From: Schistocephalus solidus
Taxonomy: Eukaryota > Platyhelminthes > Cestoda > Diphyllobothriidea > Diphyllobothriidae
Reading direction: 5' to 3'
DNA: 64,000 nt
Assembly (NCBI GenBank): GCA_017591395.1
Contig: WEDG01002903.1
Coordinates: 1 to 64,000, forward strand
The translations under genes were made by a program, and so were the position numbers. Below are positions 1 through 11,984 of this stretch, one piece after another. The first letter of the stretch is position 1, and each line of letters begins with the position of its first letter. The notes below the pieces were generated by a model that was given only the letters and a program-made list of their open reading frames with translations, was not told the DNA's origin and did not search any database.

Positions 1-2299
1 TTTTAACTCGGCTTAATTATCTTTTCCAGGCTTAGAAAAAGTCATAATTATCTACCAATTTCAGTTAATCATCCGGAGTTTCCTTGAAAAGAATTTTAGT
101 GTATAGACTTGTTTCAAACCCACAATGACGTCATTGTAGTGAACGCACACAAACTAAGTTTGAGTAGAACAGAAGACAGTGAGATAGAATCTCAGAAATA
201 AACACAGAAATGACATTCACAAAAGGTGTGCCTCAAGCAATCGGTTTATGCATACTGTCCATACAGCCAAAACAAGACACTGCAATCACCTGTTTATTAA
301 ACTGATTGATACTTCCTTACTGACGAGAAAGACCAAGAGTTATTGCAGATTGTATTTGAGGACAACAGGTTGAATGATTTCCACTGCAAGAACTACAGAT
401 GTAAAAAGCTTAAAACCTGAGGCTAATTAAAGGTCACATGTTACAAAGGTACTACTTTTGTAAAGAATTTAAAAAATTACTAGCAAAAAACCACAAATCA
501 TAAAGATAATTTGACATCACTGCATCTTTTCAAGGAAATATTTATTTATTCCTTAAAAAATGTGATAAGCTTTATTTAAACTTTTTTTCCACAAATTGTT
601 CAGTGCGAATTAGTTTTAAATGTCCAAACTCCTTTAAAATCACCTTCTGCATCTTTTTTGACTCGTTTCTTACAATTTTTGAAAAAATTAAATAGAGGAT
701 GGATGTTTATGGTGTAGTCATTTCATTCATTGGGCATGGATTGAGTGTGAATGGGTTTGCACTCCGTTATAATGTTTTATGGATTTGGTAATATGTGTGG
801 CAGATGCATCCTTTCCTTACTGAAAACCCACACGTAGTGTACCTCTTTCTCGCAAGATTTTTTAAGTGAGATGTTTGGATGTTTATGGTGTAGTAATTTC
901 ATTCATTGGGCATAAATGAAGTGTGCATGGGTTGCACTCCACTACAAATCTCATAAGACAGGCCGTTTCCGTTAGTGAGTTGCTGTTATAAACAAATAAA
1001 AGTAAATTCCAAATAGAATGTTGGTCACAAATATATTAATTTTTATATGAGACTACCATAGATAAATTGTTATTTGGAGAAAAACACTTAGGTGTTAAGA
1101 ATCACTACAGTCACGATTATGCACAGCGCAGAGTCGATAGGAAGGTACATAGTCGTAGGAAAATAAGTAAGCATATTCTCAATAAATATTTTTTTCTGCT
1201 TGGAAATAATTTAATTTATTTGAGGCATTTTATTTCTATTTGAATTCAAATAATAAATACAATTTTTATAATAAAAAAACTACACTTTATCCTCTGACGT
1301 GGCAATATCCCGGAAATAATTAAAATATTTTAAAAAGTACCTTGTACTTTAATGCCGAATCACCTAGAGGTTGAATAGATGAATATTTTAAATGATACAG
1401 CAACCCAGGCACCAAAACCAATCGTTTAGCAAAAACTTTTATAACTGTAGAATATTTATGAACTTGCCGCAAGACAGCTGAAAAAAACAGCAGATAGAAG
1501 TAACGTACCATCCGGCAACTACAGTAGCTGTTCTTACTCATGAAATCTTATGGATTTCATGAGTAACGGTCCATTACGTATAATCAGCGCACGCTGCGTT
1601 ACCCAGTGTGGTGCATCAATAAAGAATCGATCGTTAGGAAGAATAAGGTTTATTGTGGTTCCACATTTATCATTAAATTGTTTAGAAATACTTATTGTTT
1701 TTAGAAAAATTAAAGATTATGAAAAGGTGCACAATCGAACTAGTTGAGTTAAACTGAAGTTTCAAATGTATGGGAAGCCTTTCCATGAACTAAACAAGTG
1801 AATAAAGCAGAAAATGTATAATTACTTTTTAAAAATAGTCTTTTTAAGAGTTTTGCACATACATATTCATCTAGATTTAGCGCAACGTAAAGTATGGTCG
1901 TCCTCAAACAGCCTAACTGGCGAGTGTATATTTTAAGCATCGCTCCACGAGAATTGACAGTTTTTCTGCCGTTTTTACATTGTCTTTAGATGCGTTTGGC
2001 CAAGGCAAGCAGATTTTTCGCTTGATTGCTCCGATACGGACGTCAGAGGAATATAATATTTTTAAGAAGCTCACATGTTCACAGGTTGGTCACTGACTAA
2101 TACATTTTGTGTATATAAAGAGATATTTTCCATTGTTAAATTTCATAAGAACTATTTCCGGTTTTCTATTACGATGAGTATCAGATCCTCTTTGAAAATC
2201 TGGTGATTTCTTTGCAATTTTCAGTTTTTTCAGTCGAATGTCCATAAATGTAGATTCCGTTCAATGTGTTTAGTAAAACATTCAAAAGAAAATATTGTT
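1..2299. other. AT-rich non-coding DNA, no gene seen
   Basis: Strongly AT-rich sequence. The only open frames are short (under 75 codons), lack recognisable motifs and have no convincing splice context. The one internal structure I see is the duplication at 701-942, listed separately. This could be intergenic DNA or the inside of an intron; the sequence does not decide. Confidence 0.6.
701..942. repeat. Direct repeat pair (701-765 and 877-942)
   Basis: The motif GGATGTTTATGGTGTAGT followed by ATTTCATTCATTGGGCAT occurs at 701 and again at 877, each followed by a similar 'tgggtttgcactcc'-like stretch. The segment between the copies (about 773-860) is a dispersed sequence that recurs inside both arms of the large inverted repeat at 5418-5505 (plus) and 10181-10270 (minus). 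The locus therefore holds a fragment of the same repeat family as the big arms, flanked by a local duplication. Confidence 0.75.
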
Positions 2300-2724
2300 T
2301 AAAGCACTTACCGAATTAGTGACATTTGTAGACATTGTAATGCAGATGGCCCTCTAGGTCATATTTGTAGACTCACTTAAACATGAAAACCAGATGTCAT
2401 TGAAAATGGGCTAACGCAACCTAAGCTGTGAAATTACATGCCTATAATAAGTTAAAAACTTTCTATAAAAAGTTACGTATTTAAAAATGCACTTTAACCT
2501 TCAAAATTAAGATATTTTTTAAAAGCAATTACCGAAGAAGTGAAATTTTTGGACATTCTATGTAATGCTGATGGCCCTCTAGGTCATCTTTGTAGAATCA
2601 CTTATACAAGAAAACCAGCTGTCGTGAAAAATGACCGTCCACAACGAAAGCTGTGAAATTACATGCCTGTAATAAGTTAAAAACTTTTCTATAAAATGTA
2701 TCCTTTAAAAAAAGCGCTTTAATT
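2300..2724. repeat. Old tandem duplication (2300-2496 and 2521-2724)
   Basis: Two adjacent units of about 200 bp align along their length. Shared anchors are 'gatggccctctaggtcat', 'gctgtgaaattacatgcct' and 'aataagttaaaaactttc'. The copies differ by many substitutions and small indels, so the event is old. Neither copy is open in any frame. I see no terminal inverted repeats that would make it a transposon. Confidence 0.85.
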
Positions 2725-3646
2725 CGATATTAAACTGTCAAATGTCTGCGTACGTAACGATTTTTCCAACGTGAATTCAAGCAAAAACTGGCATATTTGA
2801 CCAGTTTTACGACTTCACTGAAATGTTGGGATACTGTTTCCGCTGTAAATTAAAGAATTCACTCTTCTCTTTCTATTGCTTACTTCTCAGTCTTGTTCGA
2901 AGAGTTCAAACGCAAAAGAGAGTGGCCAAATATATTCTAAGATTTTCGCCAATTCAATTCTTCTGGCACTTCTGATTAAAGATATGCATTTATAGTCAAC
3001 TGCAGAACGAAATTGTCCTGGCAGGCTTCGCGTACGCTGTCGCAGCGAAAAGGTGTGGCATATCATCGCGTCTCGCATATATGCGCGGTTAGGCTCTTAA
3101 TTATCGGTGTGGTAAAACAAAGTACATTCACATAAATATTTTACAGCGTTTGTGTTACAAAACATCATAAACCTGCAAAAAAATATTTTCTCGACTGAAT
3201 CTGCCGTTGTTTTTGTGAAAAATGCGATCTATCAAACCTGCGTTCTCTTGACTTTCATGAAAACAACACAAAATGCTCCGTACTCTGAAGGGATGTATTC
3301 CACATTATTTCGGGTTACATTATGTTCATTCATAAAACTGCGCACAAAAATAAAATGTTTTGAGCCAATGCATTTAATAGCGCTAGAAATTCATGAATAG
3401 CAAGAAACGACGAACGTTGCCCCATATAGCCCCTTATTTTCCATCAATTAACCGATCTGAAGTGAGCTCTTTTATATTAAACAGCGTTTTGTGCACCCAC
3501 TTAGGTACCAAAAACAAAAAAAACACCTTAAATGTCTGCACTGCTTCTACCTCAAATTCTGATATAGACATTTCATGTGTTAGGCAGATTACCGTTTGTT
3601 GCGCACATAATCTATACACCCTGATTTGAGTATCAGCAACTGAGAT
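2725..3646. other. Non-coding stretch, nothing recognised
   Basis: Short open frames here (for example 3152-3400 and 3393-3629 on plus) overlap each other in different frames and on opposite strands, and show no domain motif or codon pattern that I recognise. Nothing is annotated. Confidence 0.5.
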
Positions 3647-4099
3647 AATGGACGTGGCTTATAATATCCCCAGTGACAGTTACAATGTCAGCTATTGAGG
3701 CCAAAGTAGGATATATGTTTACTTTTTTATGCATTAACATCAGTCAACGGTAAATAGACGAGACAGTCTCGCCATGTGACCAATGGACGTGGATTTATAA
3801 GCATATTGATCAGTTATTTTGAGTACGTGAACAGAAAATCGACCAGCTATCCATTAAAGACTTCTTTCCCGCCTTCTTTCTATTCAAAATATTTCCATTT
3901 TAAGGACGAGGTTCGCAAATACACCATTTTCTGTACGGTATTGGCTGCTGGAAGTAATGGACGTGGCTTATAATATCCCAGGTGACAGTAACAATGTCAC
4001 CTAATGAGGCCAAAGTAGGATATCTGTTTTATTATGTATCCAGAAACATAAGTTAGCGATGAATAGACGAGACAGTCTCGCCATGTGACCATTGGACGT
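3647..4099. repeat. Direct repeat pair at the left edge of the large inverted repeat
   Basis: The block beginning 'ggacgtggcttataatatcc' and ending 'cgccatgtgacc' plus 'ggacgt' is present at about 3647-3790 and again at about 3957-4099. The copies share 'gaggccaaagtaggatat' and 'gacgagacagtctcgccatg'. The inner copy lies inside the left arm and has its inverted partner in the right arm. The outer copy lies almost entirely outside the arm and has no partner at the right-hand edge. The arm boundary (3788) therefore falls at the end of the outer copy. Confidence 0.8.
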
Positions 4100-6652
4100 T
4101 AAGGAAAGATATTGAGAGAGGAAACACCTGCCCTTCAAGAAATGACCGTGCGTTCTTGGCAGCCAGGCACTCGGATAAGACATGCATTCGTCGGCATATT
4201 TATTTAAATACCGCATACAATATCCTCAAGGACATCATCAAACAAACTCAAAGTCAATCCTGGAGGGCTGACGCGATAAAATTGACGCGTATGTGGTCAG
4301 GCAAGGGTCAATCGTTAAATTCTTTTTTATGTTCAGTTCGTGAGATATGTTGACTAGCTGGGAAACCCAAATAAGAACGTATATCTATCTTAAAGAATTT
4401 CAAATTTTCATGAGAGATTTTCTATATTTATTTGAGAATTACGTAATACTTTGCATACTTAACATGAATATAGCAGTGAGTACACGAGTTCATGTATGAA
4501 ACCGTTGTTGTATTGGGTTTGCGGGAATATATGAGAACAGTTTGCACAGACGAAAATGTACTTTCAGGGTAGTTCCTTGGAATAATTATTTGAAATGGAG
4601 TTTTTCACAACAATAATTTCTAATTTTGCGTATTTACCAGTGAAAATGTCAACAACAGGAAAAAAGAGCTGCATGCATTAGTTGTGCTTGTTTCGGAACC
4701 ATACAATCATCACTCAGATTGCGCCTTCTCCGTGGATGTGCTCATATTTGAGAAAAGGACGGTCTTTGTTCCTCCTCTGTACCATCGAGGGTTGCTCGGA
4801 GATGGACATGTTATAAGGGAAAATAGAAATCAGACGAGCTAAATTGAAACAAGTGAACATCAATCATCAGCGTCCGGACGGGATGATGGACAAGAACCCG
4901 AATTGGGCAAACCATGTTTACTTCGGCTTTCCAACTGCACTCAGGTTGCGGTCCATTATAAACAGAAAATCATCCGAAGTTTTGGCGACTGGCATGTTAA
5001 ATACAACGCCAGTTGGCCGTAGGGTAAAATTAAAACTTCTCCTGGCTTGATAATGTAACAAAGTACTCTGTCCAATTAATGGTTAAGCAATACTTACAAG
5101 GAAGGTGGAAGATTAATGCAATTGCGCATAGAAAGCAGACCGGGTGGGCATAAGTTGAGTAGCTACTGACCCATGTTACTGTGATCTCTCGCGAGACTTT
5201 TTGGCTTCGACGAACTCGGACGTGTGGCCGTGGTCCTTCTGTCCGGACCGCAATAAGGGAAGTTGGAGTTGGTCCTCTTCCCTGCCTCGATGTCGTTTCC
5301 TCTTACCTTTGTACAAAATGAGACCTCTAATACTTTAGCAACTTAATCTTGCCTTTTTGACCTGCCTGCGATGAAAAGGTGACTCAAATAAGCGTTATTC
5401 TTCTTCCTCGAATATACTGTTTTATGGATTTGGTAATTTGTGTGGCAGATGCATCCTTTACTTGCTGAAAACAAACACGTAGTTTACCTCTATCTGGCAA
5501 GATTTGATTGGCGCAGAATCCGATATTTCTTAATAACCAAGTAATTATTGACAAGTAAAGATGTTCGTCTTCTTCTCTGGTACGTACCCAGACATAACTG
5601 CCTAGATTACAAGGAAAGATTCCCAGAGGATATTTGATGATATCCGGAAATTACGATGAAAGTCTTAAAAATGAAATGAACTGGACGTGATATCCTATTT
5701 TCAACTCGCCCGTTCGAGGAGTAAGAGAAGTAAGGAAGTATCTTCAAACACAAATGTATTCTGTTATGATCGTTTGACCATAATTGCTCGGGTTACAGGG
5801 CATGGTCATCTCCTTGCGCCTTCGTGTTTAATTTAGAGCCCTTGCATGCAGTCACATGGAAACTTGTAGCATGTGTACACAAGGGGAGAAAAACGAAAAA
5901 AACGCATACCAGAATCATCATTTCTTTTCTATGAACCATCATCAGCCAACCTAACCCAACCTTAGTTCTATACCACCTAGGGCTGGAACTCGGACTAATT
6001 AGGTTAAAGTGTAAAACTTCCATTGAGTCACGAGCCCTTTTTCTGTCGATTAGGATGGAGAACCAAAAAAAGCAAAACTATCAGGCTGGCAAACCCTCAC
6101 TTATGTAAAAGCATATATCTGAGCTGGTCGAAAGACAGCTGAGAAAAATCAGATACAGAAAGTGCGCTAGCCTGTAACTACTTTGTGCACCCAGCTTGTA
6201 CACCCTAAGGACAATTTTAGTTATTTCAACAGAAAAGGAATCGTCTACAAACTACTCGTATAACTGAACGCCAGCTTACGGTTAAGAGATGGAACAATTT
6301 AGCCTAGGTAATCATGCCCACACCGGACAGAGGATATAAAGTTACATGGGAGAAAGCCTGCACCATTTGCGCCTGCTCAACAGAGAGTGGCCGCGAGCGC
6401 TTAGATGCAATGTACTTAGAGGAGATTGGCACTACTAGGCACATCAATTTTATACTACTGAAACGATTTCCGACCATAAGGTGGAAGCTTACATGGGCAA
6501 TAACGACCAGATAAGTGAATGCAGTGGACACCTGCTAGGCTATACTTTGGTCAGATTTAAATTTTACAACCACCTCTCCTTTTTGTCTGTGGACGAGCAG
6601 GGGTAACAGAATGGAAAATTCACAGGCTAGAAGTGGTTATGTTCTTAAAGGA
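3788..6652 (+). repeat. Left arm of a ~2.87-kb inverted repeat
   Basis: Reading the plus strand from 'cgtggatttataagcat' at 3788 to 'gttcttaaagga' at 6652 gives the reverse complement of 11897 back to 9033. Both arms span 2865 bp. Most stretches are nearly identical; a 75-codon open frame (6304-6531 minus, 9155-9382 plus) is the same in both arms at the protein level. A section near 4340-4440 is clearly more diverged. The arm contains a decayed SINE (about 5801-6040) and part of a dispersed repeat (5418-5505). No transposase or other gene is recognisable. Confidence 0.93.
5801..6040 (-). repeat. Degenerate tRNA-derived SINE copy (family 1) inside left arm
   Basis: Read on the minus strand from about 6040 it shows a decayed head ('gggctcgtgactcaatgg', compare the intact A-box region at 19.5 kb), then 'ttggctgatgatgg', 'catgctacaagtttcc' and 'gcaagggctct'. 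These are in the same order as the full-length copy at 19295-19590. The tRNA-like part is badly eroded. Its mirror copy lies at about 9644-9883 on plus, so the SINE was present before the inverted duplication. Confidence 0.65.
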
Positions 6653-8377
6653 GAAGGATACGGGCGAAGATCTTCCCGGCGATGTTGAGCAACGACATGC
6701 CTGTGTGATTATCACAGAGTTGCCGGTTCCCCTTCCGTTTGAAGCGATGGACGATTGTCGCGTCTTTGAAATCCTGAGGAACCTGTCTTTGGCGCCACAT
6801 CTCCTGGAAGAGTGTTTTGAATTTTGCAATCAGCCGGGGCCCACCGTGCTTGTAGACTTCCGGTGGGATTGCGTCAGATCCCGGTGCTTAACCACTGAAA
6901 ATCTGCTACACGGCCCGGAGGGTTTCTGGTCTGGAAGGTGGCAGATCCAGGTCATCGTTCGTGTCCACTTGAGGGAGCCGGTCAATGGCAGCATCGGAGA
7001 TGGCTGATGAGCAATTAAGGACACTTCTGAAGTGCTCGGCCAAGCACTACAGAATTTGTGATTTCTCTGTCAGCAGTGTTGTGCCATCACGGCTGAGCAG
7101 TGGTGCGGTCCCATTGATACAGGGGCCTTAAATGGCATTGATTGCTTTGAAAAAGTTTTTAATTTCATTGCGGTCCGCATACCCCTGGATTTTCTCAGCC
7201 ATTCGGATCATCCAGTCGTCCTGTATCTCCCACAGTCGTTGCCGTACAAGGCGGTGGCATCTGAAGAAGGCTGCTTAAATGGCGTCAGTCTGAAGGTCCA
7301 TGTAGGCTTCGTGTAGTCCATTCTTCTCCGCGAGTAAGTTGCTGATGTTGGCGTCATTGTCTTCAAACCAGTCCTGGTGTTGACGGCGTGCGCGTCCGAG
7401 GACTTTGAGGGCGGTGGACTGGATGACATTTCGCAGTTGGCCCCATCGTGTTTCCATGGTGCCGTTATCATCTGGAGCATGCAGATTTTCCAGTTTCTGG
7501 GTTATATGGTTGCTGAAATCAAAACAGTGAACAGGCAAATTTAACAAAAGAGTATTTAACTTACCTGGCAGCCACTTACCTTGGGGCCTTCGTTGGGGAT
7601 GCAGTCTGAGCCTCATCTGGGAGATGACGAGGTGGTGATCTGTCCAACCATCGGCATCGTGGATCACCTTGGTTACCAGCACGTCCTGTCGATCTCGCCT
7701 CCGGGCAAGAACATAGTCCAGCAGGTGCCAGCGCCGCGACCGAGGGTGCATCCACATGGATTTCTCCCACGTCGGAAGGCGGAAGAAGGTGTTGGTCAGC
7801 AGGAGACGGTGTTCCACACAGTTTCGCAGAAGAAGGAGTCCGTTATCGTTACAGCTACGAGACCGTGGGGACCCAGCACTCCCTGCCAGGCAGCATGGTC
7901 TGTCATGACGCGGGCGTTGAAGTCACCAAGGGCAATTCACTTGTCCGCTTTCGGCACAGTCGCAAGAAGGGCGTGTAGGTCCTCGTAGAATTTGTCCTTC
8001 GCCGCATCAGATCTCGTCATTGGGGGAGCGTAGGCGCTGATGATGCTGGCGAACTGGTCTCCCTGAAGAGGCAGGTGTAGGCTCATCAGGTGAGCATAGA
8101 TACCCTGCAGCAGACAGGGCACACGTCGCACGATGTACTTCCGGATGGAAACGGTGACACCGACGTCGCGTCGCTCTGCTTTTGAGCATCCACTCCAGAA
8201 GAAGGTGTATCCGGCACCCCATCCTCCAGAGAATTGGGTCTCGCTGAGAGCAGCAATGTCCACCTTGTAGCGCGCCAGTTCCTGAGCGACTAGCATCGTC
8301 CTCCATTCCGGCCGGTTGATCCTAGGATTGTCTAAAAGGGAACGAACATTCCAGGCTGTTAATGTGAGTGGACTCAC
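6646..8377 (-). mobile_element. RTE-like non-LTR retrotransposon, endonuclease plus start of RT, dead and truncated
   Basis: Minus strand. An ATG at 8377 opens an apurinic-endonuclease-like domain ('[13 protein letters not shown]', '[11 protein letters not shown]', 'IISAYAPPM'). It continues after an in-frame stop near 7937 with 'LGDFNARV' and 'DYVLARRRD', then 'DGWTDHHLVIS', the terminal Asp-His catalytic signature. Downstream, at about 7010-6650, the reverse transcriptase begins ('APGSDAIPPEVYKHGGPR', 'LLNIAGKIFARILL') and stops abruptly where the left inverted-repeat arm begins. Stops and frameshifts show it is inactive. The catalytic YADD region is missing. Domain order and sequence style fit the RTE-like elements common in flatworms; the exact clade needs a phylogeny. 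Confidence 0.88.
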
Positions 8378-8689
8378 TCGAGTAGCCTGCAGGGTAAGGC
8401 GAGGGGGATGGGACGGGGGTATTGTTGTTTGTTTGAGTTTGTACGACCGCTTAGTTTGTGCTCTTCGAGCCGCGGCTGACTGCAGAAGACGTGATAACCA
8501 GCATTTGTTTAGGGCACATTTTCTAGCCCCTTCATCCTTGAGGAGGCAAGCAGTGCTGTCCTTAAATAGGGCAACTCGGACATCCCAGACGGCTGCCGAA
8601 CTCTACTTTGGGTAACGGTTTTTTTAGTGAGCGAACTACCTGAATTGGCCTGGGCCGCCTATGGCATTGCTGTCGCCCCCACCGTAGGA

Positions 8690-8890
8690 AGTTTTGAGCT
8701 TTTAATCTCTGGATAATAAGAGACCGACCAAAACTGGAATGGCCATTTCTGGCACACTAATCATCATCAGCCACCCGAACCAAACCACAGTTTTGGCTTA
8801 TTTGAGATTCAATCCCTGGACCTTTTTTAATGAAGTTAATAATAGTCCGCTGAGCCATAACCCCTTGTCCTTTTGGTTGCGATCAAAATT
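8690..8890 (-). repeat. Degenerate SINE copy (family 1) in the spacer
   Basis: Reverse-complement reading gives 'tatggctcagcgg', a B-box-like 'ccagggattgaatctca', then 'ggtggctgatgatgattag' and 'ccagaaatggccattcc'. This is the same order as the full SINE at 19.3-19.6 kb. The tRNA-like head is strongly mutated. It lies between the 5' end of the RTE-like fragment and the right arm. Confidence 0.7.
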
Positions 8891-9032
8891 TTAAATACGA
8901 CAGTGTAGCACTAACTGATTAGGCAAAAGGACCTGCTCTTTCTACTGTTTCTTGTGGCTCGTAATTAATTTTGATATTATTGTACGTTAATATTATATAA
9001 TTTTATATAATATATTGTCAAAATTGGTGAAA

Positions 9033-11897
9033 TCCTTTAAGAACAGTACCACTTCTAGCCTGCGAATTTTCCATTCTGTTACCCCTGCTCGTCCACAGAC
9101 AAAAAGGAGAGGTGGGTGTAAAATTTAAATCTGACCAAAAGTATAGCCTAGCAGGTGTCCACTGCATTCACTTATCTGGTCGTTATTGCCCATGTAAGCT
9201 TCCACCTTATGGTCGGAAATCGTTTCAGTAGTATAAAATTGATGTGCCTAGTAGTGCCAATCTCCTCTAAGTACATTGCATCTAAGCGCTCGCGGCCACT
9301 CTCTGTTGAGCAGGCGCAAATGGTGCAGGCTTTCTCCCATGTAACTTTATATCCTCTGTCCGGTGTGGGCATGATTACCTAGGCTAAATTGTTCCATCTC
9401 TTAACCGTAAGCTGGCGTTCAGTTATACGAGTAGTTTGTAGACGATTCCTTTTCTGTTGAAATAACTAAAATTGTCCTTAGGGTGTACAAGCTGAGTGCA
9501 CAAAGTAGTTACAGGCTAGCGCACTTTCTGTATCTGATTTTTCTCAGCTGTCTTTCGACCAGCTCAGATATATGCTTTACATAAGTGAGGGTTTGCCAGC
9601 CTGATAGTTTTGCTTTTTGGTTCTCCATCCTAATCGACAGAAAAAGGGGCTCGTGACTCAATGGAAGTTTTACACTTTAACCTAATTAGTCCGAGTTCCA
9701 GCCCTAGGTGGTATAGAACTAAGGTTGGGTTAGGTTGGCTGATGATGGTTCATAGAAAAGAAATGATGATTCTGGTATGCGTTTTTTTCGTTTTTCTCCC
9801 CTTGTGTACACATGCTACAAGTTTCCATGTGACTGCATGCAAGGGCTCTAGATTAAACACGAAGGCGCAAGGAGATGACCATGCCCTGTAACCCGAGCAA
9901 TTATGGTCAAACGATCATAACAGAATACATTTGTGTTTGAAGATACTTCCTTACTTCTCTTACTCCTCGAACGGGCGAGTTGAAAATAGGATATCACGTC
10001 CAGTTCATTTTTCATTTTTAAGACTTTCATCTTAATTTCCGGATATCATCAAATATCCTCTGGGAATCTTTCCCTGTAATCTAGGCAGATGGGTCTAGGT
10101 AAGTACCAGAGAAGAAGTCGAACATCTTTACTTGCCAATAATTACTTGGTTATTAAGAAATATCGGATTCTGCGCCAATCAAATCTTGCCAGATAGAGGT
10201 AAACTACGTGTTGGTTTTCAGCAAGTAAAGGATGCATCTGCCACACAAATTACCAAATCCATAAAACAGTATATTCGAGGAAGAAGAATAACGCTTATTT
10301 GAGTCACCTTTTTCATCGCAGGCAGGTCAAAAAAAGGCAAGATTAAGTTGCTAAAAGTATTAGAGGTCTCATTTTGTACAAAGGTAAGAGAAAACGACAT
10401 CGAGGCAGGGAAGAGGACCAACTCCAACTTCCCTTATTGCGGTCCGGACAGAAGGACCACGGCCACACGTCCGAGTTCGTCGAAGCCAAAAAGTCTCGCG
10501 AGAGATCACAGTACCATGGGTCAGTAGCTACTCAACTTATGCCCACCCGGTCTGCTTTCTATGCACAATTACAGCAATCTTCCACCTTCCTAGTAAGTAT
10601 TGCTAAACCATTAATTGGACAGAGTACTTTGTTACATATCAAGCCAGGAGAAGTTTTCATTTTACCCTACGGCCAACTGGTGTTGTATTTAACATGCCAG
10701 TCGCCAAAACTTCGGATGATTTTCTGTTTTATAATGGACCACAACATGAGTGCAGTTGGAAAGCCGAAGTAAACATGGTTTGCCCAATTCGGGTTCTTGT
10801 CCATCATCCCGTCCGGACGCTGATGATTGATGTTCACTTGTTTCCATTTAGCTCGTCTGATTTCTATTTTCCCTTAAAACATGTCCATCTCCGAGCAACG
10901 CTCAATGGTACAGAGGAGGAACAAAGACCGTCCTTTTCTCAAATATGAGCACATCCACGGAGAAGGCGCAATCTGAGTGATGATTGTATGGTTCCGAAAC
11001 AAGCACAACTAATGCATGCAGCTCTTTTTTCCTGTTGTTGACATTTTCACTGGTAAATACGCAAAATTAGAAATTATTGTTGTGAAAAACTCCATTTCAA
11101 ATAATTATTCCAAGGTACTACCCTGAAAGTACATTTTCGTCTGTGCAAACTGTTCTCATATATTCCCGCAAACCCAATACAACAACGGGTTCATACATGA
11201 ACTCGTGTACTCACTGCTATATTCATGTTAAGTATGCAAAGTATTACGTAATTCTTACATAAATATAGAAAATCTCTAAGGAAAATTAGAAATTTATAAG
11301 ATAGATATAATTTCGTATTTGGGTTTCCCAGCTTTTTAATATATCTAGTTATCCGTACATAAAAACGAATTTTACGATTGACCCTTGCCTGACCACATAC
11401 GCGTCAATTTTATCGCGTCAGCCCTCCAGGATTGACTGAGTTTGTTTGATGTTGTCCTTGAGGATATTGTAGCGGTATTTAAATAAATATGCCGTCGGAT
11501 GCATGGCTTATCCGAGTGCATGACTGCCAAGAACGCATGGTCATTTCTTGAAGGGCAGGTGTTTCATCTCTCAATATCTTTCCTTAACGTCCAATGGTCA
11601 CATGGCGAGACTGTCTCGTCTATTCATCGCTAACTTATGTTTCTGGATACATAATAAAACAGATATCCTACTTTGGCCTCATTAGATGACATTGTTACTG
11701 TCACCTGGGATATTATAAGCCACGTCCATTATTTCAGTAGCCAATACTGTACAGAAAATGGTGTATTTGCGAACCTCGTCCTTAAAATGGAAATATTTTG
11801 AATAGAAAGAAGGCGGGAAAGAAGTCTTTAATGGATAGCTGGTCGATTTTCTGTTCACGTACTCAAAATAACTGATCAATATGCTTATAAATCCACG
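9033..11897 (-). repeat. Right arm of the ~2.87-kb inverted repeat
   Basis: Inverted partner of 3788-6652. The inner end is 'tcctttaagaac' at 9033 and the outer end is 'atgcttataaatccacg' at 11897, after which the sequence is unrelated to the left flank. The spacer between arms (6653-9032, about 2380 bp) holds the RTE fragment and one SINE. Small indels and substitutions separate the arms, so they are not a literal copy of each other. No coding function is recognised in the arm. Confidence 0.93.
9644..9883 (+). repeat. Degenerate SINE copy (family 1) inside right arm
   Basis: Mirror image of the left-arm copy. It reads 'ggggctcgtgactcaatgg', 'ggttggctgatgatggttc', 'cacatgctacaagtttcc', 'gcaagggctctagatta'. 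It was duplicated as part of the arm rather than inserted independently. Confidence 0.65.
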
Positions 11898-11984
11898 GAA
11901 AGCACTGCCCAGTATGGAATCCGGCACGCGATCCTTACACGATCATGTCTAGGGTTTCAGCAATTGTAGATGATTGATTAAACT

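Noticed and set aside
7581..8615. Plus-strand open frames of 135 and 99 codons
   Set aside because: They are shadows of the antisense RTE-like endonuclease, whose motifs read on the minus strand.
10374..10772. 132-codon plus-strand frame in the right arm as a gene
   Set aside because: No motif, and the mirrored copy in the left arm does not keep an equivalent long frame, so there is no sign of selection.
3788..11897. DNA transposon with long terminal inverted repeats
   Set aside because: No transposase or target-site duplication at the outer ends is visible, and the spacer holds only RTE and SINE remnants.
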